In this document: piece after piece, positions 1 to 5,127 of the stretch
Layout of the letters: every line of letters begins with the position of its first letter
How positions within the stretch are numbered: position 1 is the stretch's first letter
DNA from: Deltaproteobacteria bacterium
GTDB lineage: Bacteria; Desulfobacterota; Desulfomonilia; UBA1062
Direction of reading: 5' to 3'
Assembly: GCA_023230665.1 (NCBI GenBank)
Contig: JALNWY010000195.1
Location: 1 to 5,239, forward strand
DNA: 5,239 nucleotides
Translations under genes and position numbers: made by a program
The notes under the pieces: model-generated
What the model saw: only the letters and a program-made list of their open reading frames with translations
The model's database searches: none
What the model was told of the DNA's origin: nothing

Positions 1-1
1 C

Positions 2-1342
2 CTGTTTTTCGCGGCATGGCTCGCTGTGGAGTTCAGCATTGCACTGACCGCGGTGGCAGGGGTCACCCTGGGTCTGGCTATCTGGGGGCTCTTCTACCTC
101 ATAACCGCTGTCCTGGAGATGACCGCGGTCTCCTCCATGGTGGGGTCGCTCATGGGCGTGGCCCGGTCCGGCTTCCGGTCAATCTCCGCGACTGCCTCCG
201 GGATCTTCGGAACCTCGGAGGAGAACCAGGCGGCGGACACGACCCGCAGCATCATCGATGCAGTGCGAAGTGAGGTGTTCGGCGATATCGGCGTGAAAAA
301 AACCATCCAGAATTATGTGGGCCAGATGACGCCGAGCTACCGTCAGCTGGGAAAAGAGATCGAGGGGATCCTCGACAATGCCGAGATCGAGATCCATGCA
401 TCACCCGACCGGGAGACCCTCACCGCGCGTTTCCACACTGGAGGAATGGCCAGAGCAGCCGCTTCCCAGGCAAAAGAACAGGCCAGGACCGCCAGGGACA
501 TCATATCGGAAGAGGCCCGCACGGATAAGGAAAGGGCCGAGAAGATCGCGGATGCGGCTGCGCGGATGGCCGGAATGTCGCGCGAGGACGCCGAAAAGTA
601 CCGACACAAAGTCGAGGACTACCTGGGCAGAACCGGCAAGTCGGAGCTGAATCCCGAGGGGATCAAGCGCGATATCGACCGGCTCGTCTCCGACCCGAGA
701 GCGGGTGTCGAGGCCATACTTGCCCGGCTCAACGAAATGGACCGTTCCACGATCACCTCGATCCTCGCCCAGAGAAAGGACATGAACCAGGACGAGGCAA
801 GCCGGGTGGTCGACATGGTGGCCGGAACAGTGAACAGCCTGAAGTCCCGCTATCAGACAACGAAAGAGTCCGGCCGGGAAAAGGCCTCGACCATGGAGAG
901 CCAGGCGGGCATGGGGGGAAGAGTGCAGGGAATCCTGGAGTCTACGGAGAACCCCGAGCTCAACTATGAAGGCATCAAGGCCGACTTCGAGACCATGCTG
1001 CACGATCCCCGGGCCGGGGCCGACTCGCTCATTCACCGGCTCAGGAGCATTGATCGAGACGACATCAAACATATGATTCTCCAGGCTAACCCCAACATGC
1101 GCGAAGAAGATGTCGAGAAGACGGTCTCCAAGGTGGAAGACACCCGGGATGACATGATGGCCCGCGCCCAGAGAATGCGGGATGAAGTGCAGACCAGGGT
1201 GAGGCAGGCCGAAGAGGCAGCCCTCCACCACGCCGAAGAAATCAGGAAGACCGCCTCGTCCGCCGCATGGTGGGTGTTCGCCGCGGCACTGGTATCAGGC
1301 GTGGCAGCGGCTGCAGGAGGTCTGGTGGCGGTGATGGTCTGA
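2..1342 (+). CDS. Membrane-anchored helical repeat protein, 5' end outside the window
   Basis: The reading frame is open to the left edge. An in-frame GTG at 26 has no Shine-Dalgarno sequence and lies inside a hydrophobic run, so the true start is probably upstream. Numbering from that GTG, 438 residues are visible. Residues 1-32 and the eight before them are hydrophobic, giving one or two membrane helices. Residues 65-410 are highly charged and mostly helical in character, rich in Glu, Arg, Ala and Asp. Residues 415-438 form a second membrane segment ending at the stop. The middle holds a duplicated module of about 70 residues, and an extra copy of its last helix lies at about 172-199. I do not recognise a family and assign no enzymatic role; no catalytic motif is visible. 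The two membrane ends suggest a long soluble domain tethered at both termini, perhaps a scaffold or envelope-spacing protein (inference). Coding status is near certain from length and composition. Confidence 0.88.
   Translation: MFFAAWLAVEFSIALTAVAGVTLGLAIWGLFYLITAVLEMTAVSSMVGSLMGVARSGFRSISATASGIFGTSEENQAADTTRSIIDAVRSEVFGDIGVKKTIQNYVGQMTPSYRQLGKEIEGILDNAEIEIHASPDRETLTARFHTGGMARAAASQAKEQARTARDIISEEARTDKERAEKIADAAARMAGMSREDAEKYRHKVEDYLGRTGKSELNPEGIKRDIDRLVSDPRAGVEAILARLNEMDRSTITSILAQRKDMNQDEASRVVDMVAGTVNSLKSRYQTTKESGREKASTMESQAGMGGRVQGILESTENPELNYEGIKADFETMLHDPRAGADSLIHRLRSIDRDDIKHMILQANPNMREEDVEKTVSKVEDTRDDMMARAQRMRDEVQTRVRQAEEAALHHAEEIRKTASSAAWWVFAAALVSGVAAAAGGLVAVMV
608..1135 (+). repeat. 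Two diverged copies of a ~70-residue module inside the left-edge gene
   Basis: Residues 195-265 (bases 608-820) and 299-370 (bases 920-1135) align with an offset of 104 residues and one gap. Shared landmarks are a Glu-Leu-Asn-x-Glu-Gly-Ile-Lys block (207-214 and 311-318), an exact Asp-Pro-Arg-Ala-Gly block (223-227 and 327-331), an Asp-Arg pair (239-240 and 343-344), then a Met-x-x-acidic helix. A third copy of that last helix is seen at 184-197. The DNA of the copies has clearly diverged, so this is an old protein-level duplication rather than a recent DNA repeat. Confidence 0.8.
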
Positions 1343-1717
1343 AGAGACGACTCTGTTGTTTGCGTGCATCATGGGGCCGTGCATGCGCATCCCCCGATGC
1401 CCATAGAGGCAGCCTTTTCACTGTATCCGGACACTTCATGAGAGCAAAGGCAAAAGAGATCGTTCGCTGCTCTAGGCAGCCCCCCATAGCCGCAGAGTCC
1501 TCAAGTCGGCCCCTTTTTGTTTCCGCTGCCCGATAAACCGGATCAACGTTCCTCTGGCACATTCCTGGAGGCGGCCCGGCCCCCTTTTGCGTACAGGAGA
1601 CCCCCTTTGGTTCATGGGCCGGCGCAACCAGCATATTGACAGCATACAACCCCTCGGGTATCAGTATGCGCGGGCAGATGTCGAACTGATTCAAAAAAAT
1701 GTGCGCAGGAGATCCCG
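1343..1717. other. Intergenic gap with weak hairpins and a promoter
   Basis: No convincing gene is seen on either strand. Small self-complementary pieces occur: GCATC at 1366-1370 with GATGC at 1396-1400, flanking a GGGG/CCCC pairing, and GCTGC at 1466-1470 with GCAGC at 1476-1480. An 8-base direct repeat AGGCAGCC lies at 1407-1414 and 1474-1481. None of the hairpins is followed by a T-run, so no terminator for the upstream gene can be called. The 3' end of the gap holds the promoter of the next operon. Confidence 0.5.
1636..1664 (+). promoter_or_regulatory. Sigma70-type promoter of the prenyltransferase operon
   Basis: A perfect -35 box TTGACA at 1636-1641 is followed by exactly 17 bases and the -10 box TATCAG at 1659-1664 (4 of 6 consensus). 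Transcription would begin near 1671, giving a leader of about 45 bases before the GTG at 1718. The position directly ahead of the operon supports the call. Confidence 0.5.
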
Positions 1718-2614
1718 GTGTCAGGAGGGCTGCTGAAAAACTGGTTTATCGCGACCAGACCTTGGTCTTTTACCATGACCCTCATCTCGGTGAGCGTGGG
1801 CAGCGTTCTTGCGGCCCTCGACGGACGGTTCTCCCCGGTGCTTTATGTTCTGGCCTCTATCGGCGCGGTCTTCATGCATGCAGGCACCAATCTTCTGAAC
1901 GATTACTATGACGTGAAGAACGGCCTGGATACGGAATCCGCTGCCACGGCGCAGTACCGGCCCCACCCGATCGTCCACGGACTGATCCCTGCGCGGCAGG
2001 TGATGTGTGCATCCTACGGGCTCTTCTGCACGGCTGCGCTCATCGGCCTCTACCTCACCGCGGTGAGCGGGTGGATGGTCCTGGTCATCGGTATGATGGG
2101 CGTTGTGGCCGGGATAGGCTACACGGCCCCTCCCATGAAGTACAAATACATTGCCTTGGGCGAGGCCGCGGTGTTCCTCATATGGGGTCCTCTCATGGTG
2201 GAGGGCGCATACTACGTGCAGATGCAAACCTTGAGTCTCAAGGCCCTCCTGGTCTCCATCCCCTTCGGGATTCTCGTTGCGCTCACGATATTCGCCAACA
2301 ACATCCGCGACATCGAACACGACAGCAGCAGGCGCATCAGCACGCTGGCCATCCGGCTCGGCCTGAACAGGGGCATTCACGTCTATTTCCTGCTCATGGT
2401 GCTCGCATATGTGAGTATGCTCTTCCTCACGCTCTCGGGCGTGCTCACCCCGTGGGCGGGCGTGGTGTTTCTTTCCCTGCCGCTGGCAGCCCGGCTCCTG
2501 CATCAGATGAAGCAGGGCGTCCCCCCGGATGCCGATGCCCTGACCGCCAAGCTCGACACGGCCTTTGGCGTGCTTCTCGTGGCAGCCCTGATCATTCAGG
2601 GGCTCACGGGGTGA
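1718..2614 (+). CDS. menA: UbiA-family prenyltransferase, MenA-like (1,4-dihydroxy-2-naphthoate polyprenyltransferase)
   Basis: This 298-residue inner-membrane protein belongs to the UbiA superfamily, which transfers a polyprenyl chain from its diphosphate to an aromatic acceptor. The first Asp-rich motif is N61-D62-x-x-D65 followed by G69-x-D71-T72, the form typical of MenA, which makes demethylmenaquinone. The second is N194-N195-I-R-D198-x-x-x-D202 followed by TLAIRLG at 209-215, again MenA-like. Both motifs bind Mg-diphosphate in the family. About eight or nine hydrophobic helices surround them, and the length matches MenA. The GTG start is supported by AGGAG at 1707-1711, six bases upstream. 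Odd: the Gly-Lys/Arg pair usual before the TLA block is replaced by R206-I207. The acceptor cannot be proven from sequence; a naphthoate or other quinone precursor is likely, and a prenyltransferase of the futalosine-type menaquinone route is an alternative. The CPBP homologue follows in the same operon. Confidence 0.88.
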   Translation: MSGGLLKNWFIATRPWSFTMTLISVSVGSVLAALDGRFSPVLYVLASIGAVFMHAGTNLLNDYYDVKNGLDTESAATAQYRPHPIVHGLIPARQVMCASYGLFCTAALIGLYLTAVSGWMVLVIGMMGVVAGIGYTAPPMKYKYIALGEAAVFLIWGPLMVEGAYYVQMQTLSLKALLVSIPFGILVALTIFANNIRDIEHDSSRRISTLAIRLGLNRGIHVYFLLMVLAYVSMLFLTLSGVLTPWAGVVFLSLPLAARLLHQMKQGVPPDADALTAKLDTAFGVLLVAALIIQGLTG

Positions 2615-3231
2615 ACGAATCCGGGCATCGTCTCCTCTGGCCCACCGTCATCCTGGCCTTTGCCCTGTGGTTCGTGACCTTCTCGCTGCCAGGGGCTGGC
2701 TTCTGGATCAAGATATCCCTTTCAGCCGGCATCCTCGCGGCCCTTGCCCTGCGTGCGGGCACCGCGGCGGACAACCGGCTCGCTTTTGACAGGGCCGCTG
2801 TGTTCCAGGGCCTGCTCTCTGCCGCCCTGCTCTATGGAATCTTCTGGTTCGGCAATGAGATATCGTGGCTGATTTTTCCCTTTGCCCCGCAACAGGTGGC
2901 CGCCATCTACGCCAAGGGAGCCGGATTCCCCCTGCCGGTCGTGTTCCTGCTCCTGCTCCTTGTCACCGGCCCGTGTGAAGAGATTTACTGGCGGGGCTTT
3001 CTCCAGAGGAACCTCATGCTCCGTTATGGCGAAATCAGGGGCTGGATCCTAGCCACCGCAATCTACGCCGGCGTGCACATCCTCTCGTTCAACCTCATGC
3101 TCTTCGGGGCTGCAGCGGTTGGAGGGGCGTTCTGGGGTCTGCTCTATATGAAGCTGAAGCGGCTGGATACCCTCATCATATGCCACTCGGTGTGGAGCGC
3201 GTTCATTTTCGCGGTGCTGCCCCTTACCTGA
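2611..3231 (+). CDS. CPBP-family intramembrane glutamic protease homologue
   Basis: A 206-residue polytopic protein of the CPBP (CAAX protease and bacteriocin-processing, Rce1-like/ABI) family. Family members cleave peptides within the membrane using a glutamate-activated water. Visible motifs are E123-E124-x-x-x-R128-G-F (motif 1), Y152-x-x-x-H156 (motif 2) and H192-S-V-W-S196 (last motif), within six or seven hydrophobic helices. The essential Glu pair, Arg and both His are present. The Asn usually found four residues after the last His is Ser196 here. The GTG start at 2611 is chosen because it overlaps the TGA of the prenyltransferase gene (2612-2614) and has AGGGG at 2598-2602, eight bases upstream. 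The frame stays open much further upstream, but only as an overlap with the preceding gene. The overlap implies translational coupling. The substrate is unknown; a role tied to prenylated or quinone-pathway membrane components is inference from context only. Confidence 0.87.
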   Translation: MNESGHRLLWPTVILAFALWFVTFSLPGAGFWIKISLSAGILAALALRAGTAADNRLAFDRAAVFQGLLSAALLYGIFWFGNEISWLIFPFAPQQVAAIYAKGAGFPLPVVFLLLLLVTGPCEEIYWRGFLQRNLMLRYGEIRGWILATAIYAGVHILSFNLMLFGAAAVGGAFWGLLYMKLKRLDTLIICHSVWSAFIFAVLPLT

Positions 3232-3290
3232 TGCGCGGGGCATGGCGAGACAGGCAGGAGCGGCTTTTTTCGCTTTGCGTGCCCCTGCTG

Positions 3291-3421
3291 CCGGGCTTTC
3301 GCATCGAGGAGCGTGCCGCCGGGCTCGCAGCGAGGGCTGCGGGCAGAAGGAAAGCCGGTGGACAGCCCCACCGGGAAGTGAGGACGTGACGATTCGGGAA
3401 CAAACCCGGGGCAGAAGAATC
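3291..3421. other. GC-rich, multi-hairpin stretch; candidate structured RNA
   Basis: Four self-complementary elements lie back to back. (1) 3291-3300 pairs with 3350-3358 (CCGG/GCTTTC against GAAAGC/CGG, one bulged G). (2) Inside it, 3323-3330 pairs with 3337-3344, eight pairs with one wobble and a six-base loop. (3) CCGGTGG at 3355-3361 pairs perfectly with CCACCGG at 3368-3374, loop of six. (4) 3393-3398 pairs with 3405-3410 (two wobbles), with GATTC 3391-3395 and GAATC 3417-3421 outside. Bases 3355-3358 can join either element 1 or element 3, so the two are mutually exclusive. No T-run follows, so it is not a simple terminator. The strand is unknown. GC-rich sequence folds easily, so functional status is uncertain. 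Confidence 0.3.
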
Positions 3422-3502
3422 AGCCAGGACCTTGAACAGGATCTCTCTTGGGCGCAACCGGGAAAAACCCTTCCAATAATAGTTTCCGTCCCCTGTGCCC
3501 GC

Positions 3503-3691
3503 TCATTCGATATCGCCCATTGCCTGGGTGATATCCGAGGCGGTTCCATACTGCCGGTCGGGCAGTCTGTTCAGTATGTCAATGATGTCTTGTGACACAT
3601 TCCTGCTCCGGGCATAGTCCACGAGCTCTGATTTGCTCTTTGGCAGGTCAATGCCTTTTACGGCCTCTAACACCTCAGCAGTGCTCACCAT
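3503..3691 (-). CDS. DUF2795 domain small protein
   Basis: This 62-residue protein matches the DUF2795 pattern over its whole length: an N-terminal helix with V7-L8-x-x-V11-K-G13-I-D15 and a conserved Pro17, then K20-x-E22-L23-V24-x-Y26-A27, then a helix ending L43-P44-D45-R46-x-Y48, and finally a short helix at D53-A57. It is soluble, with no signal peptide or membrane segment. The family has no established biochemical role; it is widespread in bacteria as short stand-alone proteins. The ATG at 3689-3691 is supported by an ideal GGAGGT (plus-strand ACCTCC at 3698-3703), six bases upstream. It is convergent with the prenyltransferase/CPBP operon and appears to be a single-gene unit with its own promoter. 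No clear T-run terminator is seen after its stop. Confidence 0.88.
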   Translation of the reverse strand: MVSTAEVLEAVKGIDLPKSKSELVDYARSRNVSQDIIDILNRLPDRQYGTASDITQAMGDIE

Positions 3692-3736
3692 TTCCTTACC
3701 TCCATGCCTCTTTCTTTTCTGAGCCCCTACCGATCA

Positions 3737-3765
3737 ATGATATGCCCAGCTGACATGGTTCTCAA
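3737..3765 (-). promoter_or_regulatory. Sigma70-type promoter of the DUF2795 gene
   Basis: Reading the minus strand, TTGAGA (plus-strand 3760-3765, 5 of 6 consensus) is separated by exactly 17 bases from TATCAT (plus-strand 3737-3742, 5 of 6). Transcription would start near 3730, leaving a leader of about 38 bases before the ATG at 3691. This is the best promoter match in the window. Confidence 0.6.
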
Positions 3766-3794
3766 CGCATACTGCTGATCAAGAGGTTGTTGAG

Positions 3795-3974
3795 ATGGAT
3801 ATTCGTCGCATGAATAATGTGAATATTGAACAGCAGGCCGGCCAAGGGCTGTCTTATGCGTTTTCATTGCCCTCTTTGCCGCTCCTCAGGCGACAAAGAG
3901 CAGATCGCGGGAATCACCTGATCGTATCCGCCTTCTCAGGTCCGGATAATTCTATCTGTTTTCCCGTTGGTTGA
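3795..3974 (+). CDS. Candidate small ORF, 59 residues, no recognised family
   Basis: ATG at 3795 is preceded by AGAGG at 3782-3786, eight bases upstream, and the frame runs 59 codons to TGA at 3972-3974. The first fourteen residues (MDIRRMNNVNIEQQ) look protein-like. The remainder is unremarkable and contains two DNA hairpins (3872-3900 and 3925-3948), which is unusual inside a small coding region. No signal peptide, membrane helix or known motif is visible. It could be a real small protein, the degraded start of a lost gene, or chance. It is divergent from the DUF2795 gene. Confidence 0.2.
   Translation: MDIRRMNNVNIEQQAGQGLSYAFSLPSLPLLRRQRADRGNHLIVSAFSGPDNSICFPVG
3872..3900. repeat. Inverted repeat / hairpin
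   Basis: CTCTTTG at 3872-3878 pairs perfectly with CAAAGAG at 3894-3900. After one mismatch (3879/3893), CGC at 3880-3882 pairs with GCG at 3890-3892, leaving a seven-base loop. No T-run follows on either strand, so it is not a classical terminator. It lies about 180 bases upstream of the DUF2795 start and inside the candidate small ORF. Confidence 0.5.
3925..3948. repeat. Second inverted repeat / hairpin
   Basis: TATCCG at 3925-3930 pairs with CGGATA at 3943-3948, and the stem continues CCT 3931-3933 with AGG 3938-3940, leaving a TC bulge and a four-base TCTC loop. The apical sequence CTCAGG also occurs in the loop of the hairpin just upstream. On the plus strand it is followed by a mildly T-rich stretch (3950-3963), so a weak terminator is possible. 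Confidence 0.4.
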
Positions 3975-4330
3975 AGACTGATCAGGGAATGGGGCATTGT
4001 TTTTCATCAAGAGGTGAATATCCTATTTACTCAGTGATGCTATGGATTGGTCAGGGGATGTATCGGCGATCCTCCGGGAAAGCCTGCATCCTCTTAAAAA
4101 AGCAGCATTGACGCTGGGGTCTCCCCATTTCCAAGATCTACGGCCATAGCTCGAGAGCTTCATGAAAGAGTGGCACGAAAAAAGTGGGCTCGTGTTCGAT
4201 GGCATGTGTAAAAACAGATTACCCTAAAAATATATAACGCTGATCCAGCATGGATGGAAAAGGTGTATGCCCTGGTTTTTCATCCCTGCGGTGACCGGAG
4301 AATGATTTTTACCGATCAAAGGAGGTCCTC
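3975..4330. other. Intergenic region upstream of the PEP-CTERM gene
   Basis: No confident gene is present. One plus-strand frame runs from ATG 4042 to TAA 4225-4227, broken once by TAG at 4147-4149 (35 codons before, 25 after). It has no Shine-Dalgarno sequence and may be a remnant or chance. An AT-rich patch with TATATAAC at 4231-4238 could supply a -10 box, but no -35 partner is visible. A 10-base direct repeat ATCAAGAGGT occurs at 4006-4015 and at 3778-3787. The 3' part carries the inverted repeat listed separately. Confidence 0.4.
4252..4285. repeat. Imperfect inverted repeat in the PEP-CTERM gene leader
   Basis: GGATGGAAAA at 4252-4261 is complementary to TTTTTCATCC at 4276-4285 over ten positions, nine Watson-Crick plus one G-U, with a 14-base loop. 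It ends 45 bases before the ATG at 4331. It could be an operator for a dimeric regulator or an RNA hairpin in the leader. No T-run follows the second arm. Confidence 0.45.
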
Positions 4331-4972
4331 ATGCGCACGGTGCTTTTCACTGGTCTGCTCTTGCTGATTGCAAACAGTTCTTTTGCCGGGGTCATCGACT
4401 TTGAAAATCTCACCCGATACCTTCGGGGAACCGACCTGTTCCTGGAAAGCATACAGCCCGTTCCGGACGGCTATTCAGGGTTCTCCTGGTCTCTGGACAG
4501 GACAGGAGGCCCTCTTGCGGCAAGCCCTTCCTGTGCCACGGCAGAGGCGTTTATATGGATGGGAGGAGAAACCGGCTTCACCTACCTGTACGCCGACGAG
4601 CTGTCCATGACAAACCTGGAACGGCCATTTACCCTCACGGCGCTTTGTGTGGGCTCGTATTTCTTTGAGGATCAGATGGTGTACGCTGCCGGATTTTCAG
4701 GCAACCGTGTACAGTACCTCGAATCCTTCATGATCGATGACGTGTTCCAGCTCACCCGTTATCCGCTCGGCTTTCAGAACATCAATCTCTTCGCCCTGTG
4801 GGCAGGGAACGGCATTCCCGTTGAGAGCTTCCTCGAGGGCTTCCCCCATACCCTGTGCATCGACAATATCGAGTATGAATGGAGCCAACCCGTGCCCGAG
4901 CCGTCCACCCTGCTGATTCTGGGCACCGGCATGGCCGGCCTGGCCGGGCTTATCAGAAAGTACCGACGGTAG
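4331..4972 (+). CDS. Secreted PEP-CTERM sorting-domain protein
   Basis: This 213-residue exported protein has a Sec signal peptide: M1-R2, a hydrophobic core at about 4-14, and a likely cleavage after the Ser-Ser-Phe-Ala at 16-19. The C-terminus is a textbook PEP-CTERM tripartite signal: V188-P189-E190-P191-S192, a hydrophobic helix at 193-207, and the basic tail I-R-K-Y-R-R. In known systems an exosortase (EpsH type) recognises and cleaves this signal, and the protein is delivered to the cell surface or extracellular polysaccharide. The mature part of about 165 residues has an N-terminal V-I-D-F-E-N-L-T strand motif, D46-G-Y-S-G-F-S-W53 and a closing C176-I-D-N-I-E pattern, common in short PEP-CTERM proteins of unknown function. 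Cysteines are at 68, 106 and 176. The ATG has GGAGG at 4321-4325, five bases upstream. No exosortase or exopolysaccharide gene is in view, so it is an orphan substrate here. Confidence 0.9.
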   Translation: MRTVLFTGLLLLIANSSFAGVIDFENLTRYLRGTDLFLESIQPVPDGYSGFSWSLDRTGGPLAASPSCATAEAFIWMGGETGFTYLYADELSMTNLERPFTLTALCVGSYFFEDQMVYAAGFSGNRVQYLESFMIDDVFQLTRYPLGFQNINLFALWAGNGIPVESFLEGFPHTLCIDNIEYEWSQPVPEPSTLLILGTGMAGLAGLIRKYRR

Positions 4973-4983
4973 CTCTTTTTTTT
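4957..4983 (+). terminator. Possible weak terminator of the PEP-CTERM gene
   Basis: A short stem (TACC 4961-4964 with GGTA 4968-4971, loop of three, optionally extended by AAAG with CTTT across a bulge) overlaps the stop codon and is followed by eight Ts at 4976-4983. The T-run is strong but the stem is short, so termination efficiency is doubtful. Confidence 0.35.
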
Positions 4984-5073
4984 AAGGTCTTTTCTTTTCG
5001 AGTATCGATCGCCGCTCGCTACCAGGGGCTTTGGCACTGGAGCTTGAGCGTTCCCGTCAGGGGAGGAGAGCGC

Positions 5074-5104
5074 AAAAAGAGGCGCCCCTTTTCTTGCGGG
5101 CGCC
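5074..5104 (-). terminator. Rho-independent terminator of the right-edge minus-strand gene
   Basis: GGCGCCC at 5081-5087 pairs perfectly with GGGCGCC at 5098-5104, with a ten-base loop. On the minus strand the stem is followed at once by TCTTTTT (plus-strand 5074-5080), the classic intrinsic terminator form. It sits 23 bases beyond the stop codon of the minus-strand gene. An alternative stem between 5071-5082 and 5087-5098 (10 of 12 complementary) is also possible. Confidence 0.8.
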
Positions 5105-5127
5105 CATGCGGTCCCGACCTTACATGT

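Noticed and set aside
401..1231. Long minus-strand ORF opposite the repeat protein
   Set aside because: It mirrors the codon pattern of the plus-strand gene, lacks a ribosome binding site and has a composition typical of an antisense shadow.
1242..1694. Minus-strand 150-codon ORF across the gap before the prenyltransferase
   Set aside because: It overlaps the end of the repeat protein gene, is rich in Arg, Pro and Cys, shows no domain and conflicts with the promoter at 1636-1664.
2005..2610. Long upstream extension of the CPBP reading frame
   Set aside because: This stretch is the second frame of the prenyltransferase gene, and its His/Arg/Pro-rich translation is not protein-like. The GTG at 2611 with AGGGG fits the true start.
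3340..3445. Resemblance to a cobalamin riboswitch (GGAAAGCCGGTG at 3349-3360, GGGAAG, and GCCAGGACC like the B12 box)
   Set aside because: The fragments are in roughly the right order but the CCACTG core and a proper B12 box are missing, and no plus-strand gene lies downstream. A covariance-model search would settle it.
3242..3595. Plus-strand 117-codon ORF through the structured region
   Set aside because: It runs antisense into the DUF2795 gene, has an Arg/Gly/Ala-rich low-quality composition, and the region is better explained by base-paired structure.
3934..3950. CAGGTCCGGA, similar to the SRP RNA apical loop
   Set aside because: The following GGAAGCAG is missing and the surrounding stem does not match 4.5S RNA.
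4170..4186. Sigma54-like TGGCAC at 4171-4176 upstream of the PEP-CTERM gene
   Set aside because: The -12 half reads AAGTG rather than TTGCA; the required GC is absent at the right spacing.
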